Positions 23,481-35,288 of a DNA stretch of 64,000 nucleotides are shown one piece after another (the stretch's first letter is position 1; every line of letters begins with the position of its first letter). The notes under the pieces are model-generated. The model was not told the origin of the DNA. It was given only the letters and a program-made list of their open reading frames with translations, and did no database searches. A program made the position numbers and the translations under genes. The DNA lies in contig JAWZYU010000013.1 of NCBI GenBank assembly GCA_038380435.1, positions 9,809,901 through 9,873,900 on the forward strand, given 5' to 3'. The stretch is from Ryuthela nishihirai (Eukaryota; Arthropoda; Arachnida; Araneae; Heptathelidae).

Positions 23481-26005
23481 TAGATGCTAAGAGATGCTAC
23501 TAGTTAACTAAGAAAGCTTCTTTTATTACTAAGAGAGAAAAGCTACTAAGGAACTATTTCTTTAAGAGATGCTACTAGTTAACTAAGAAAGCTTCTTTTA
23601 TTACTAAGAGAAAAGCTACTAAGGAACTATTTCTTTAAGAGATGCTAAGAGATGCTACTAGTTAACTAAGAAAGCTTCTTTTATTACTAAGAGAGAAAAG
23701 CTACTAAGGAACTATTTCTTTAAGAGATGCTACTAGTTAACTAAGAAAGCTTCTTTTATTACTAAGAGAGAAAAGCTACTAAGGAACTATTTCTTTAAGA
23801 GATGCTAAGAGATGCTACTAGTTAACTAAGAAAGCTTCTTTTATTATTAAGAGAGAAAAGCTACTAAGGAACTATTTCTTTAAGAGATGCTACTAGTTAA
23901 CTAAGAAAGCTTCTTTTATTACTAAGAGAGAAAAGCTACTAAGGAACTATTTCTTTAAGAGATGCTACTAGTTAACTAAGAAAGCTATTTTTCTTTTATT
24001 ACTAAGAGAGAAAAGCTACTATTATAAGGAACTATTTCTTTAAGAGATGCTACTAGTTAACTAAGAAAGCTATTTTTCTTTTATTACTAAGAGAGAAAAG
24101 CTACTATTATAAGGAACTATTTCTTTAAGAGATGCTAAGAGATGCTACTAGTTAACTAAGAAAGCTTCTTTTATTACTAAGAGAGAAAAGCTACTATTAT
24201 AAGGAACTATTTCTTTAAGAGATGCTAAGAGATGCTACTAGTTAACTAAGAAAGCTATTTTTCTTTTATTACTAAGAGAGAAAAGCTACTATTATAAGGA
24301 ACTATTTCTTTAAGAGATGCTACTAGTTAACTAAGAAAGTTTCTTTTATTACTAAGAGAGAAAAGCTACTAAGGAACTATTTCTTTAAGAGATGCTACTA
24401 GTTAACTAAGAAAGCTTCTTTTATTACTAAGAGAGAAAAGCTACTAAGGAACTATTTCTTTAAGAGATGCTAAGAGATGCTACTAGTTAACTAAGAAAGC
24501 TTCTTTTATTACTAAGAGAGAAAAGCTACTAAGGAACTATTTCTTTAAGAGATGCTACTAGTTAACTAAGAAAGCTATTTTTCTTTTATTACTAAGAGAG
24601 AAAAGCTACTATTATAAGGAACTATTTCTTTAAGAGATGCTAAGAGATGCTACTAGTTAACTAAAAAAGCTTCTTTTATTACTAAGAGAGAAAAGCTACT
24701 AAGGAACTATTTCTTTAAGAGATGCTACTAGTTAACTAAGAAAGCTTCTTTTATTACTAAGAGAGAAAAGCTACTATTATAAGGAACTATTTCTTTAAGA
24801 GATGCTACTAGTTAACTAAGAAAGCTTCTTTTATTACTAAGAGAGAAAAGCTACTAAGGAACTATTTCTTTAAGAGATGCTACTAGTTAACTAAGAAAGC
24901 TTCTTTTATTACTAAGAGAGAAAAGCTACTATTATAAGGAACTATTTCTTTAAGAGATGCTAAGAGATGCTACTAGTTAACTAAGAAAGCTTCTTTTATT
25001 ACTAAGAGAGAAAAGCTACTAAGGAACTATTTCTTTAAGAGATGCTACTAGTTAACTAAGAAAGCTTCTTTTATTACTAAGAGAGAAAAGCTACTATTAT
25101 AAGGAACTATTTCTTTAAGAGATGCTAAGAGATGCTACTAGTTAACTAAGAAAGCTTCTTTTATTACTAAGAGAGAAAAGCTACTAAGGAACTATTTCTT
25201 TAAGAGATGCTACTAGTTAACTAAGAAAGCTTCTTTTATTACTAAGAGAGAAAAGCTACTAAGGAACTATTTCTTTAAGAGATGCTACTAGTTAACTAAG
25301 AAAGCTTCTTTTATTACTAAGAGAGAAAAGCTACTAAGGAACTATTTCTTTAAGAGATGCTACTAGTTAACTAAGAAAGCTTCTTTTATTACTAAGAGAG
25401 AAAAGCTACTATTATAAGGAACTATTTCTTTAAGAGATGCTAAGAGATGCTACTAGTTAACTAAGAAAGCTTCTTTTATTACTAAGAGAGAAAAGCTACT
25501 AAGGAACTATTTCTTTAAGAGATGCTACTAGTTAACTAAGAAAGCTTCTTTTATTACTAAGAGAGAAAAGCTACTAAGGAACTATTTCTTTAAGAGATGC
25601 TACTAGTTAACTAAGAAAGCTATTTTTATTACTAAGAGAGAAAAGCTACTAAGGAACTATTTCTTTAAGAGATGCTACTAGTTAACTAAGAAAGCTTCTT
25701 TTATTACTAAGAGAGAAAAGCTACTAAGGAACTATTTCTTTAAGAGATGCTAAGAGATGCTACTAGTTAACTAAGAAAGCTTCTTTTATTACTAAGAGAG
25801 AAAAGCTACTAAGGAACTATTTCTTTAAGAGATGCTACTAGTTAACTAAGAAAGCTTCTTTTATTACTAAGAGAGAAAAGTTACTAAGGAACTATTTCTT
25901 TAAGAGATGCTACTAGTTAACTAAGAAAGCTATTTTTATTACTAAGAGAGAAAAGCTACTAAGGAACTATTTCTTTAAGAGATGCTACTAGTTAACTAAG
26001 AAAGC
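23480..26005. repeat. Satellite array (about 76-105 bp units)
   Basis: About thirty units of CTACTAGTTAACTAAGAAAGC, TTCTTTTATTACTAAGAGAG, AAAAGCTACTAAGGAACTAT and TTCTTTAAGAGATG in series. Units vary by three independent indels: an extra CTAAGAGATG, an inserted TATTTTTC before the T-rich part, and an ATTATA insertion after GCTACT. The indels recur in patches, pointing to higher-order expansion. The unit contains the palindrome ACTAGTTAACTA. There are no ORFs. Confidence 0.95.
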
Positions 26006-26029
26006 TTCTATATAATTTAGCTAAAAGAA

Positions 26030-26085
26030 TAATGCCTTATTAATACTAATTAATTAATTAATTATTAATTTTTAATTAATAATTT
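26030..26085. other. TTAATTAA-rich low-complexity tract
   Basis: ATTAATACTAATTAATTAAT and its continuation form a self-complementary AT run directly upstream of the promoter. A second such run occurs at 26612-26700 in the downstream duplicate. Confidence 0.7.
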
Positions 26086-26200
26086 TCAACCAATCAGAAT
26101 GCGAGAAAAATTAATTTTCAACCAATCAGATCGCATCTTTCCTGTGACGTCATCAATAGGATTGGTATATAAAGCCATTTTTTTTGCGGTTTACTCAGTG
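26085..26200 (+). promoter_or_regulatory. RNA polymerase II core promoter (CCAAT x2, CRE, TATA, TCAGT initiator)
   Basis: CAACCAATCAGA-type boxes occur twice (about 26087-26100 and 26117-26129). They are followed by TGACGTCATCA (26137-26147), ATTGG (26161-26165), TATATAAAG (26166-26174) and TCAGT (26195-26199). The distance from the TATA start to the initiator A is 31 bp, the canonical value, and TCAGT is the arthropod initiator consensus. This is one of the best-formed regulatory regions of the window. The transcript would start GTGTGGATCAACC and form a short CAACCG/CGGTTG stem; no ORF of note follows for 600 bp, so the product may be non-coding or the promoter may belong to a repeat. Confidence 0.75.
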
Positions 26201-26830
26201 TGGATCAACCGCTCCCCCCCGATCGGTTGTCTTTAATTAAGGGGGAATAATTAATTAATTTATTTATTATATATATATACATTTTTTCTCTCAACTCAGA
26301 TTCTCACAGACCTTTCAACACGGGCCTTCCAGAATCTGTCCAATCAGGAACACGGAAATCAACCGGAAGTGTCACTTCCTCTTTACACTTGTATATTACT
26401 AAGGCTTGTGCTAAGAGACCCACCCCATTGGCCCAACGTATTTCTCATTATAAGGGAGTCGGTTTAACCTAAGAACTGAGGCTTCTATAGAAAAAAATAT
26501 TTATCTAGGTGGAATTACTATTAAGAGAATCTAAGAACTAATAGCTAAAAGAATATTTATCTAGGTGGAATTACTACAATCTAAAAAAGGAACTATGGCT
26601 AAAAGTGCTTAATGCCCTATTAATATTAATTAATTATATTAATTAATTATACTAATTAATTATTTACTTATTAATTATTTACTTATTAATTATTTATTTT
26701 TTGCGGTCAGTGTGGACCAACTGCCCTCCGGTTGTCTTTAATTAAAGGAGAGTAATTATTTCTCATAGACCACACGGACAGAATCCGTCCAATCGAGAAC
26801 ACTTCCTCTTTACACTTGTGGCTTGTGCTC
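26200..26830 (+). repeat. Imperfect duplication of the promoter-downstream segment
   Basis: 26182-26410 and 26700-26830 are related. Both contain GCGGT, CAGTGTGGA-CAAC, a GGTTGTCTTTAATTAA element, a purine-rich GGGGAATAATT or GGAGAGTAATT, GAATC(T/C)GTCCAATC and ACTTCCTCTTTACACTTGT with a following GCTTGTGCT. The second copy lacks the TATA/CRE block. Between them, AATATTTATCTAGGTGGAAT and TACTA occur twice (about 26497-26570). No coding frame. Confidence 0.65.
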
Positions 26831-28077
26831 CTTTGAGACGTATTCCTTATTGGGGGAGACTCGTGAGTGCCTTCAGCCAAAGGCTTTAGGGGACCTTAGT
26901 GCCGAGAGTGCGATATGTATTTTTAAGCCAACGACTGAATTAGAGGATTCGTCTTGTGCGACGGCCGTGTATGCGACGATAATGCTGTCGCGATCGAACG
27001 GTATTCAGTTTTTGCGGAAACTCATCGTGGAGACTTAGAGACGGAGTGGTCTGGGGACGCGAAGAGTGATGGTGTCAGACGGTGCTGTCGTACCAAGACG
27101 CTCTTGGAAACACGTAAATACGTGCACGCAGAATCCGTGACGAAGTATATAACCTGACCAAGGCCACCCGCTTGTGATCCATACTTAATAACGTGGCCCA
27201 AGTAAGGCTTTCCCACGGACGGACGGCGCTTACTTGCTAGAAACTACTACGAGGCTGGCGACGGTACTTATTTCTAGCTCCTGGTAGCACCGCTTCTGGT
27301 AGCACCGTCTTTCCCCCACGTCAACAACGGGATAGGAGCGGGCTCCACACAATGGAGTCCCCCCCCAAGTAAGTGCTAACACCTAAAAACTTACCCACTG
27401 TAGCCCACAACTCGTAGCCCACAACTCGTAGCTGCCGTGGCTCACAACTCGTAGCTTCGCCGTGGCTCACAACTCGTAGCTTCGCCGTGGCTACTGTGGC
27501 CAACTCTTCAGACTTCCCCTTTTAAATTCACTTTTTTTTTGACCTTCTCGTTTAAAAGTCTTAACCCCTTAGCTACTACAAACTAATTATAGCCCGGTGC
27601 CGCTAGTAAGCTTTGTGCAGTTCACTGATTCCCATACGCAGTCAGTGCGCGCTGGGTGACTACCCGCTGAGTGCGGCGAGCGGAACTCCCAAAGTTATAA
27701 ACCCATAAAACCGACTAGAAATATTTCATTTTGAAGAAACCTTTACTAATTTAAAGAAACGATGAACTCGTAGTGCTTTGCTCGGGATGCGGTTCTCAAT
27801 CCCTTTTGACCGTGCAGGGAACAAGATTCTTACAGAGTTCAAAGTTCCTCAAAGTACCCGCTTACAATGCTGGTGGGCGTGTAGAGCCTTAGAAGCGGCC
27901 TCTTTTGTGCACATTGGTCCGCGACCAGAGGGGGACCCTACACAAACAATTATCCGAACACTTTAGATGGAAGTTTGTAACCCCTTCCCCCCGAACATTA
28001 TGCTCCAAGTTAAAAAGCAACCAGTTCTCCTCTTCAAAAAAACTATCCGAACAAATGGCTCCAAGGGGATCACACAC
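26830..28077. other. GC-richer unique sequence without a supported gene
   Basis: Only short frames occur (under 100 codons), with no motif. A minisatellite of AACTCGTAGCTTCGCCGTGG lies at about 27405-27485. ACGCAGTCAGTGCGCG at about 27638 resembles a stretch at 32655. AAAAAACTATCCGAAC at 28036-28051 recurs at 28086-28100 at the outer tip of the inverted repeat. Confidence 0.5.
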
Positions 28078-28114
28078 AGTCCCTCAAAAAACTATCCGAA
28101 CGCTTTGTGTCAGA

Positions 28115-31100
28115 GGCCACCCGACACTTCGTTTACAGATGCGCTTCAAGAAAATTTGGAGCAACTTGAAAAACGGGGGGGGGCTTTAGGCCACCCGACA
28201 CTTCGTTTACAGATGCGCTTCAAGAAAATTTGGAGCAACTTGAAAACATTGACACTTCGTTTACAGATGCGCTTCAAGAAAATTTGGAGCAACTTGAAAA
28301 ACGGGGGGGGGCTTTAGGCCACCCGACACTTCGTTTACAGATGCGCTTCAAGAAAATTTGGAGCAACTTGAAAACATTGACACTTCGTTTACAGATGCGC
28401 TTCAAGAAAATTTGGAGCAACTTGAAAAACGGGGGGGAGCTTTAGGCCACCCGACACTTCGTTTACAGATGCGCTTCAAGAAAATTTGGAGCAACTTGAA
28501 AACATTGACACTTCGTTTACAGATGCGCTTCAAGAAAATTTGGAGCAACTTGAAAAACGGGGGGGGGCTTTAGGCCACCCGACACTTCGTTTACAGATGC
28601 GCTTCAAGAAAATTTGGAGCAACTTGAAAACATTGACACTTCGTTTACAGATGCGCTTCAAGAAAATTTGGAGCAACTTGAAAAACGGGGGGGGGCTTTA
28701 GGCCACCCGACACTTCGTTTACAGATGCGCTTCAAGAAAATTTGGAGCAACTTGAAAACATTGACACTTCGTTTACAGATGCGCTTCAAGAAAATTTGGA
28801 GCAACTTGAAAAACGGGGGGGGGCTTTAGGCCACCCGACACTTCGTTTACAGATGCGCTTCAAGAAAATTTGGAGCAACTTGAAAACATTGACACTTCGT
28901 TTACAGATGCGCTTCAAGAAAATTTGGAGCAACTTGAAAAACGGGGGGGGGCTTTAGGCCACCCGACACTTCGTTTACAGATGCGCTTCAAGAAAATTTG
29001 GAGCAACTTGAAAACATTGACACTTCGTTTACAGATGCGCTTCAAGAAAATTTGGAGCAACTTGAAAAACGGGGGGGAGCTTTAGGCCACCCGACACTTC
29101 GTTTACAGATGCGCTTCAAGAAAATTTGGAGCAACTTGAAAACATTGACACTTCGTTTACAGATGCGCTTCAAGAAAATTTGGAGCAACTTGAAAAACGG
29201 GGGGGGGCTTTAGGCCACCCGACACTTCGTTTACAGATGCGCTTCAAGAAAATTTGGAGCAACTTGAAAACATTGACACTTCGTTTACAGATGCGCTTCA
29301 AGAAAATTTGGAGCAACTTGAAAAACGGGGGGGGGCTTTAGGCCACCCGACACTTCGTTTACAGATGCGCTTCAAGAAAATTTGGAGCAACTTGAAAACA
29401 TTGACACTTCGTTTACAGATGCGCTTCAAGAAAATTTGGAGCAACTTGAAAAACGGGGGGGGGCTTTAGGCCACCCGACACTTCGTTTACAGATGCGCTT
29501 CAAGAAAATTTGGAGCAACTTGAAAACATTGACACTTCGTTTACAGATGCGCTTCAAGAAAATTTGGAGCAACTTGAAAAACGGGGGGGGGCTTTAGGCC
29601 ACCCGACACTTCGTTTACAGATGCGCTTCAAGAAAATTTGGAGCAACTTGAAAACATTGACACTTCGTTTACAGATGCGCTTCAAGAAAATTTGGAGCAA
29701 CTTGAAAAACGGGGGGGGGCTTTAGGCCACCCGACACTTCGTTTACAGATGCGCTTCAAGAAAATTTGGAGCAACTTGAAAACATTGACACTTCGTTTAC
29801 AGATGCGCTTCAAGAAAATTTGGAGCAACTTGAAAAACGGGGGGGGGCTTTAGGCCACCCGACACTTCGTTTACAGATGCGCTTCAAGAAAATTTGGAGC
29901 AACTTGAAAACATTGACACTTCGTTTACAGATGCGCTTCAAGAAAATTTGGAGCAACTTGAAAAACGGGGGGGGGCTTTAGGCCACCCGACACTTCGTTT
30001 ACAGATGCGCTTCAAGAAAATTTGGAGCAACTTGAAAACATTGACACTTCGTTTACAGATGCGCTTCAAGAAAATTTGGAGCAACTTGAAAAACGGGGGG
30101 GGGCTTTAGGCCACCCGACACTTCGTTTACAGATGCGCTTCAAGAAAATTTGGAGCAACTTGAAAACATTGACACTTCGTTTACAGATGCGCTTCAAGAA
30201 AATTTGGAGCAACTTGAAAAACGGGGGGGGGCTTTAGGCCACCCGACACTTCGTTTACAGATGCGCTTCAAGAAAATTTGGAGCAACTTGAAAACATTGA
30301 CACTTCGTTTACAGATGCGCTTCAAGAAAATTTGGAGCAACTTGAAAAACGGGGGGGGGCTTTAGGCCACCCGACACTTCGTTTACAGATGCGCTTCAAG
30401 AAAATTTGGAGCAACTTGAAAACATTGACACTTCGTTTACAGATGCGCTTCAAGAAAATTTGGAGCAACTTGAAAAACGGGGGGGGGCTTTAGGCCACCC
30501 GACACTTCGTTTACAGATGCGCTTCAAGAAAATTTGGAGCAACTTGAAAACATTGACACTTCGTTTACAGATGCGCTTCAAGAAAATTTGGAGCAACTTG
30601 AAAAACGGGGGGGAGCTTTAGGCCACCCGACACTTCGTTTACAGATGCGCTTCAAGAAAATTTGGAGCAACTTGAAAACATTGACACTTCGTTTACAGAT
30701 GCGCTTCAAGAAAATTTGGAGCAACTTGAAAAACGGGGGGGGGCTTTAGGCCACCCGACACTTCGTTTACAGATGCGCTTCAAGAAAATTTGGAGCAACT
30801 TGAAAACATTGACACTTCGTTTACAGATGCGCTTCAAGAAAATTTGGAGCAACTTGAAAAACGGGGGGGGGCTTTAGGCCACCCGACACTTCGTTTACAG
30901 ATGCGCTTCAAGAAAATTTGGAGCAACTTGAAAACATTGACACTTCGTTTACAGATGCGCTTCAAGAAAATTTGGAGCAACTTGAAAAACGGGGGGGGGC
31001 TTTAGGCCACCCGACACTTCGTTTACAGATGCGCTTCAAGAAAATTTGGAGCAACTTGAAAACATTGACACTTCGTTTACAGATGCGCTTCAAGAAAATT

Positions 31101-31197
31101 TGGAGCAACTTGAAAAACGGGGGGGGGCTTTAGGCCACCCGACACTTCGTTTACAGATGCGCTTCAAGAAAATTTGGAGCAACTTGAAAAACGGGGG
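28115..31197 (+). repeat. 128-bp dimeric satellite inside the left arm
   Basis: Each 128-bp unit is a dimer of a shared 53-bp core (GACACTTCGTTTACAGATGC, GCTTCAAGAAAATTTGGAGC, AACTTGAAAA) linked once by CATT and once by a C-G-run-CTTTAGGCCACCC linker. The G run is 8 or 9 bases, and a GGGGGGGA variant marks units near 28435, 29075 and 30611. Because 128 is not a multiple of three, every unit yields the same 71-codon frame ending in a stop; these frames are by-products of the repeat. Confidence 0.95.
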
Positions 31198-31639
31198 GCC
31201 ACGGTGAAGCCCCTCGCAGGCTCTCGTCGGGTCGCTGCCACCCACAGGCGCCGGGAGTTGTCGAAATGCTCATTCACTTGCCCATAAGCAATGAAGGCTC
31301 GCATTGCTCATACCGATAAGAAGGCTCGCATTGCCCATAAGCAATGAAGGCTCGCATTGCTCATACCGATAAGAAGGCTCGCCCATACCGATAAGAAGGC
31401 TCGCTGGCTCATTCACTAGGCACACCCGCCAATCTATCCATACGGGCAACAGCGGAGCTGCTTAAAGGGGGGTTGCCTACAAAGTTACCATCTAGAGTTT
31501 CTTGTTGCTTACACGGCGTCCAAGTTACCTAACCCTAGAAAGAAGTCTTTAACTGTATACGCCTATTTCTCTACAATCTCCATAGATTCTGTCCCGGCAG
31601 CAATACCTACTGTCATGCTGCACCAGTTACATAGCTCAA

Positions 31640-32130
31640 CCAAACCTACTACCAGTCTCATCAACAGTTCGAATGAATCAGTTCGAATGAATCAGTTCGA
31701 ATGAATCAGTTCGAATGAATCAGTTCGAATGAATCATCATTTGACGGCATCAGAAATTTTCGTAAGCCCATTTAAGGCCAAAATCTTTCCCTCGAAGTTC
31801 GCAACCAAAGAGAAAATGCGTCGAACACCAGAAGCTAATTGCTCCAACACACGACTCAGTGTTAGAGAGATTATGTGTCTGGTATACCATAAATGATCAT
31901 GACGATCAACAGAGTCGAAAGTTTGAAAAAGCCTGAACACTGCCTAAGTGATCCACACACTTCTGAATCCACGTCAATTCTAAGCACAATTAGAACCTGG
32001 GTAGGCCCCTATCGATCACCTTTTGGGAAAACAGGGTAAAATCTTTAGGTGCCACAAAAGATCAGTCAAGTCCAGCTCTGAGCATACCGATAAGCAGGCT
32101 CGCATAACGTAAGTAGTTGCTGGAGGTTCA
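31640..32130 (-). pseudogene. LINE reverse-transcriptase fragment with many micro-deletions (left arm)
   Basis: On the minus strand this segment lines up in order with the LINE at about 41,180-42,090 in short, well-matching blocks: CTTTCGACTCTGTTGATCGT, TGGTATACCAGAC, CTTCTGGTGTTCGAC, GGGAAAGATTTTGGCCTTAA, ACGAAAATTTCTGAT, GTTGATGAGACTGGTAGTAG. They are separated by many deletions of a few to tens of bases. It cannot encode RT. Five copies of GAATGAATCAGTTC (31667-31738) are a local expansion. The other arm carries the same derivative. Confidence 0.75.
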
Positions 32131-32504
32131 GGTCTTGCTAAGGTTGCGAAAGCTGTCAAGGTGAACCGAAGAACGTGTGTATATGCGCTTCATACCGAGG
32201 CTCGCAGCCGATCTTCTGAACCCGGCTAGGAACGGCCGTGGCTGCTTGAGGGGGGCTCTGGGAGTCGCGCCAGGCACCCAACAGTCAGTAAGTCCACGCC
32301 CGTTTGTTTCCCCACCGCTTGGAATTGCGGACTGAGAGCCAATGGGCGGCCCAGTCCCAGAGGTCTCAGCTGGGCCGCCCCCACGGTCGGGGAGCAACAG
32401 GCCATGTAGCCTAACGACGTGTCGTTCTATGGGAGCTAGCAAATTCACGACTAAAGGAGTAAGTGTCGAATGAACTAGACGACCTCCGTAGCCCACGAAT
32501 GCTT

Positions 32505-33139
32505 GCGCTCACCAGCACATGGCGGCACGCTGCAAACGGCACCGTTCTCGCACCGAGCCTCTCGTCAAGGTCATCCGTGCAACGCGTCAGGCCCGTGTGC
32601 ACCGAGGTAACAGATCCCTTTGCGTGCCGGGCTACCTAGACACCATTCTCTTGGGCATGCGCAGTCAGTGTTGAACATTGTGCAGAGATTGGCCATCCAT
32701 TTGAATAATTATCGAATATAATTATCGAAATTATCAAATTATCGAATTACAAATTATCGAATTACAAATTATCGAATTACAAATTATCGAAATACAAATT
32801 ATCGAAATACAAATTATCGAAATACAAATTATCGAAATATCGAATTCTGTCATTGTAACGTCTGCCACCGCTAACGGGAACCTGGGACTCGTTATAAGAG
32901 CATCATTGTCCGTTCTATAGGAGCGATTCCTATTAAGAAACTACTCTAGGAAACCCGTTGCTTGGTAACCCATGGTTGCTTCCCTCGAGTGCGTGCCGAG
33001 AGCGGTGACCTTTCAGAGTGCGCGCCTCCTTCCGCGTGGCCCCCTCCTCTTGGCAACTGGCCTTCCAACCGCCAGCTCCCGTGAAGGGCAGAATCCGTTG
33101 CGTACTATGGGCTTAGATAACCTTCGGGGTTGTGTATGG
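32505..33139. other. Inner spacer, left part: no supported gene
   Basis: 32505-32690 is GC-rich with a 50-codon Arg-rich frame that I do not credit. 32705-32845 is an array of about 14-16 bp units, AATTATCGAAATACA and variants. 32850-33139 is mixed sequence without a repeat or domain. It leads to the 3' end of the LRR gene. Confidence 0.6.
32705..32845. repeat. AATTATCGAA(A/T)TACA minisatellite
   Basis: About ten AT-rich units of 14-16 bp, grading from ATTATCGAATTACAA to ATTATCGAAATACAA from left to right. They lie within the loop of the large inverted repeat. Confidence 0.85.
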
Positions 33140-34815
33140 TTAAAGTATATTCCATTTCTCAATAATATTACGGCTATGTAGAGGTAAAAATTGAAAATAC
33201 GTCTCTTCTTGGTAATCGTAATATACGTGTTTAAAACATATATTTAAATTGTAATATTTAATATATTTTTTCGCATATGCTTCCATAACTTGCATATTAA
33301 AACCAATAATTTGAAGATGTGTCAAATGCGGCAAGTTTAATACGTCCACTAGACATTTCTTTTTAATTTTACATAGTAATGTTATATTTTTTAATGTGGA
33401 AAATATTTCTGTTATTTGAGTAATTTTGTAACCAACGTATTTTAGAATATGAGTGTTTTTCGTTATACTCTGTAACTGATTTAAATGATACTCTGAATCC
33501 TTTTTTAAATTATAGTACACTAAAGTTTCTAAATTATATGATTTTTTAGCTTCACCATAAAATGCAATATTTTTAATGCATAATTTTTTTATTGCCGGAC
33601 AACATTTTAATATGTCTGATAATGTAATTAGCGAAATATTAATGATATTGCTACAATCATTACAGAATTGTAACACTTTAAGGTTATGCTTTTTTCGCGA
33701 TAAATATTGTAAATAAAAGTTTTTTAAATTATTTTCGGTATAAATTAATAATTGTAATTCTTCTAGATTTTCTGGTAATAAATGGTAAACGTCAATTTTT
33801 AAATTAAATTTCAATATTTTTAAATCTGGTAAGTATTTATCTATTTGAGAAAATGTATGAATATCAAAAAACGAAAGCTCTAAATTTTTCAAAGCTACAG
33901 TTTGATTCAATAACTTTATCAAGTTATACATTCCATAATGTTTAATATATATGGGTTTGCTGTTTTTTAATAAAGAAAAAATTCCTTGACTCGATATTTT
34001 TGTATTAATCATATCTATATACAACAAGTTTTTAGGTAAATATAAAATTATATCGTCATTGATGAACCGATTATTAGAAATAATTAAAACTTTTAAATTA
34101 GGACAATTAAAATGCGTTAAATCACTCACGTTCGTACGACTAAGATCTACAAAGATTAAATTGTTGTGATTGAGTTGAATTTTACCGTAAGGAATATAAC
34201 AATTAAATTGTAGGCCTCGTAAATTCTGTAAAAAAAAAAATAATTTTAGAAATTTTAAGCAGCTGCTTGGGGGGTATTTATTTTTAAAATTATTTAAAAA
34301 TTAAAAACTTACTCGACACCTTTCCAAGTTTTTGATACGTGTTTGGTAATTCTCTAAACATTTCAAACATTTATTAAAACACTTGCAGAGTTTATCTTCG
34401 ATTATGAAATGTGTTAAATAATTATTGAAAATTAAATCGGGAGCACAATCTCTTTGATCCAGCAGTTGAAAATAAATTTCATCGCTATATAATTCTGTAA
34501 AAAAAGAAATATAACCGTTACCACCAGTCAACGCCTAAAGGGATTAATTAGCTCAAAAATTTTCACAGGCCAATTGGAAAACCTTCACCAATTCTTACAC
34601 GTTTGTTGGGGAGTGCAAATTGAGAGCCCCTTTTGAACAGTTTCCTCAAGGCCTAAGTGAAAAAATACATCCCGTATTAAAAAAAGTTTCTTACGTAATA
34701 TTGAATAATCAATTGGATTCTTTTTATAATTTTCATAATGAAAATTTATATTTTGTATAATATTAGCAAGACAAGTATTTACTAATTTTAAAACGTGACT
34801 TCTTTCATGATTCAT
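33140..34815 (-). CDS. Intron-containing leucine-rich-repeat protein gene in the palindrome loop
   Basis: Exon 3 (34225-33140) and exon 2 (34494-34313) are joined by an 87-bp intron (34312-34226) with donor CGA|GTAAGT and acceptor T-tract-ACAG|AAT. Both sides are phase 0, and the join gives LERCR|NLRGLQFNCYIP, continuing an LRR pattern. Exon 3 holds several irregular LRRs (NLKVLIISNNRFIN, ALKNLELSFF, DLKILKFNL, NLEELQLLI, NLKVLQFCND, NLETLVYYNL, HLTHLQIIGFN), as in F-box/LRR substrate receptors. Exon 2 has a second T-tract acceptor (34495-34497). A first exon starting at ATG 34815 with donor TTAC|GTAAGA (34694) keeps frame, but other first-exon solutions are possible. It is AT-rich, unlike the flanking arms. 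Function beyond protein binding is not known. Confidence 0.65.
34226..34312 (-). other. Intron of the LRR gene (87 bp)
   Basis: The intron begins GTAAGTTTTTAA and ends with a ten-T tract and ACAG. It contains a CAGCTGCTT-bearing middle, stops in all frames, and joins two phase-0 exon ends. It is the strongest single sign that this locus is a nuclear, spliced gene. Confidence 0.75.
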
Positions 34816-35288
34816 TTTTTATTTGTACATTTTTTATTCGTATTTATACTTTCATGACCCATTTCGTACATTCGTAATTTTACTCATTAGGTAATCGGGA
34901 ACGGCGATCCTCCCAAAACAGCTGTGTGAGAAAAAAAGGGGGGGGGGGGCGCGAGACTGGAGGGAGGATGGTCACAGTTTCTTAGATCCCACTCGTGGTT
35001 GAACAAAGCCGTGTGGCGTAACCGAGTTACTCGAGCAACAACCAATTAGTCTCCGTGCTCAAGACGGAAGAGTAATTCACTAGAGTTTTGGGGGGGCTCT
35101 AGAAGTTGATTGTGGTCCCAGCTTATGCCTCAAGCAGCCATGGGCTACTCCGTGTTCACATCTGTCCTCAGATTGCTTCACCGCAGGTCCCCACCTTTAA
35201 GATTCGACACACTAGAAAGTTGGTGGAAAACGAGTTATATGAGTCGAGGGTTTGATTGGAATCCTTGCTAGCAACTGCTCCCATAGAA
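34816..35288. other. Inner spacer, right part: no supported gene
   Basis: AT-rich upstream region of the LRR gene to about 34890, then GC-richer unique sequence with a 12-G run at about 34940. CCTCAAGCAGCCATGGGCTA (35128-35148) is the reverse complement of the LINE 3' end found at 42574-42592, showing that LINE tail pieces reach into the loop. Confidence 0.6.

Larger units (their letters stand above)
28078..32504 (+). mobile_element. Left arm of a giant inverted repeat (Foldback-like)
   Basis: The 4.4-kb arm is the reverse complement of 35289-39480. From the outside it has a 37-bp tip beginning AGTCCCTCAAAAAACTATCC, about 24 copies of a 128-bp tandem unit (28115-31197), and a 1.3-kb unique inner part (31198-32504). 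The inner part appears identical to the other arm over long stretches, while the tandem parts differ in copy number. Long inverted repeats made of direct subrepeats around a gene-bearing loop are the hallmark of Foldback elements. No clear target-site duplication is visible at the outer edges, and no transposase was found, so the class is inferred. Confidence 0.75.

Noticed and set aside
23195..23503. 102-codon plus-strand frame beside the viral junction
   Set aside because: Has no ATG at its start, no recognisable domain, and a composition unlike the viral genes.
28230..31133. Series of identical 71-codon frames in the 128-bp array (and mirror copies at 36733-39563)
   Set aside because: Each arises from the repeat unit itself, which is not a multiple of three, has no unique sequence and no start context. 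The coiled-coil-like look is an effect of the repeat.
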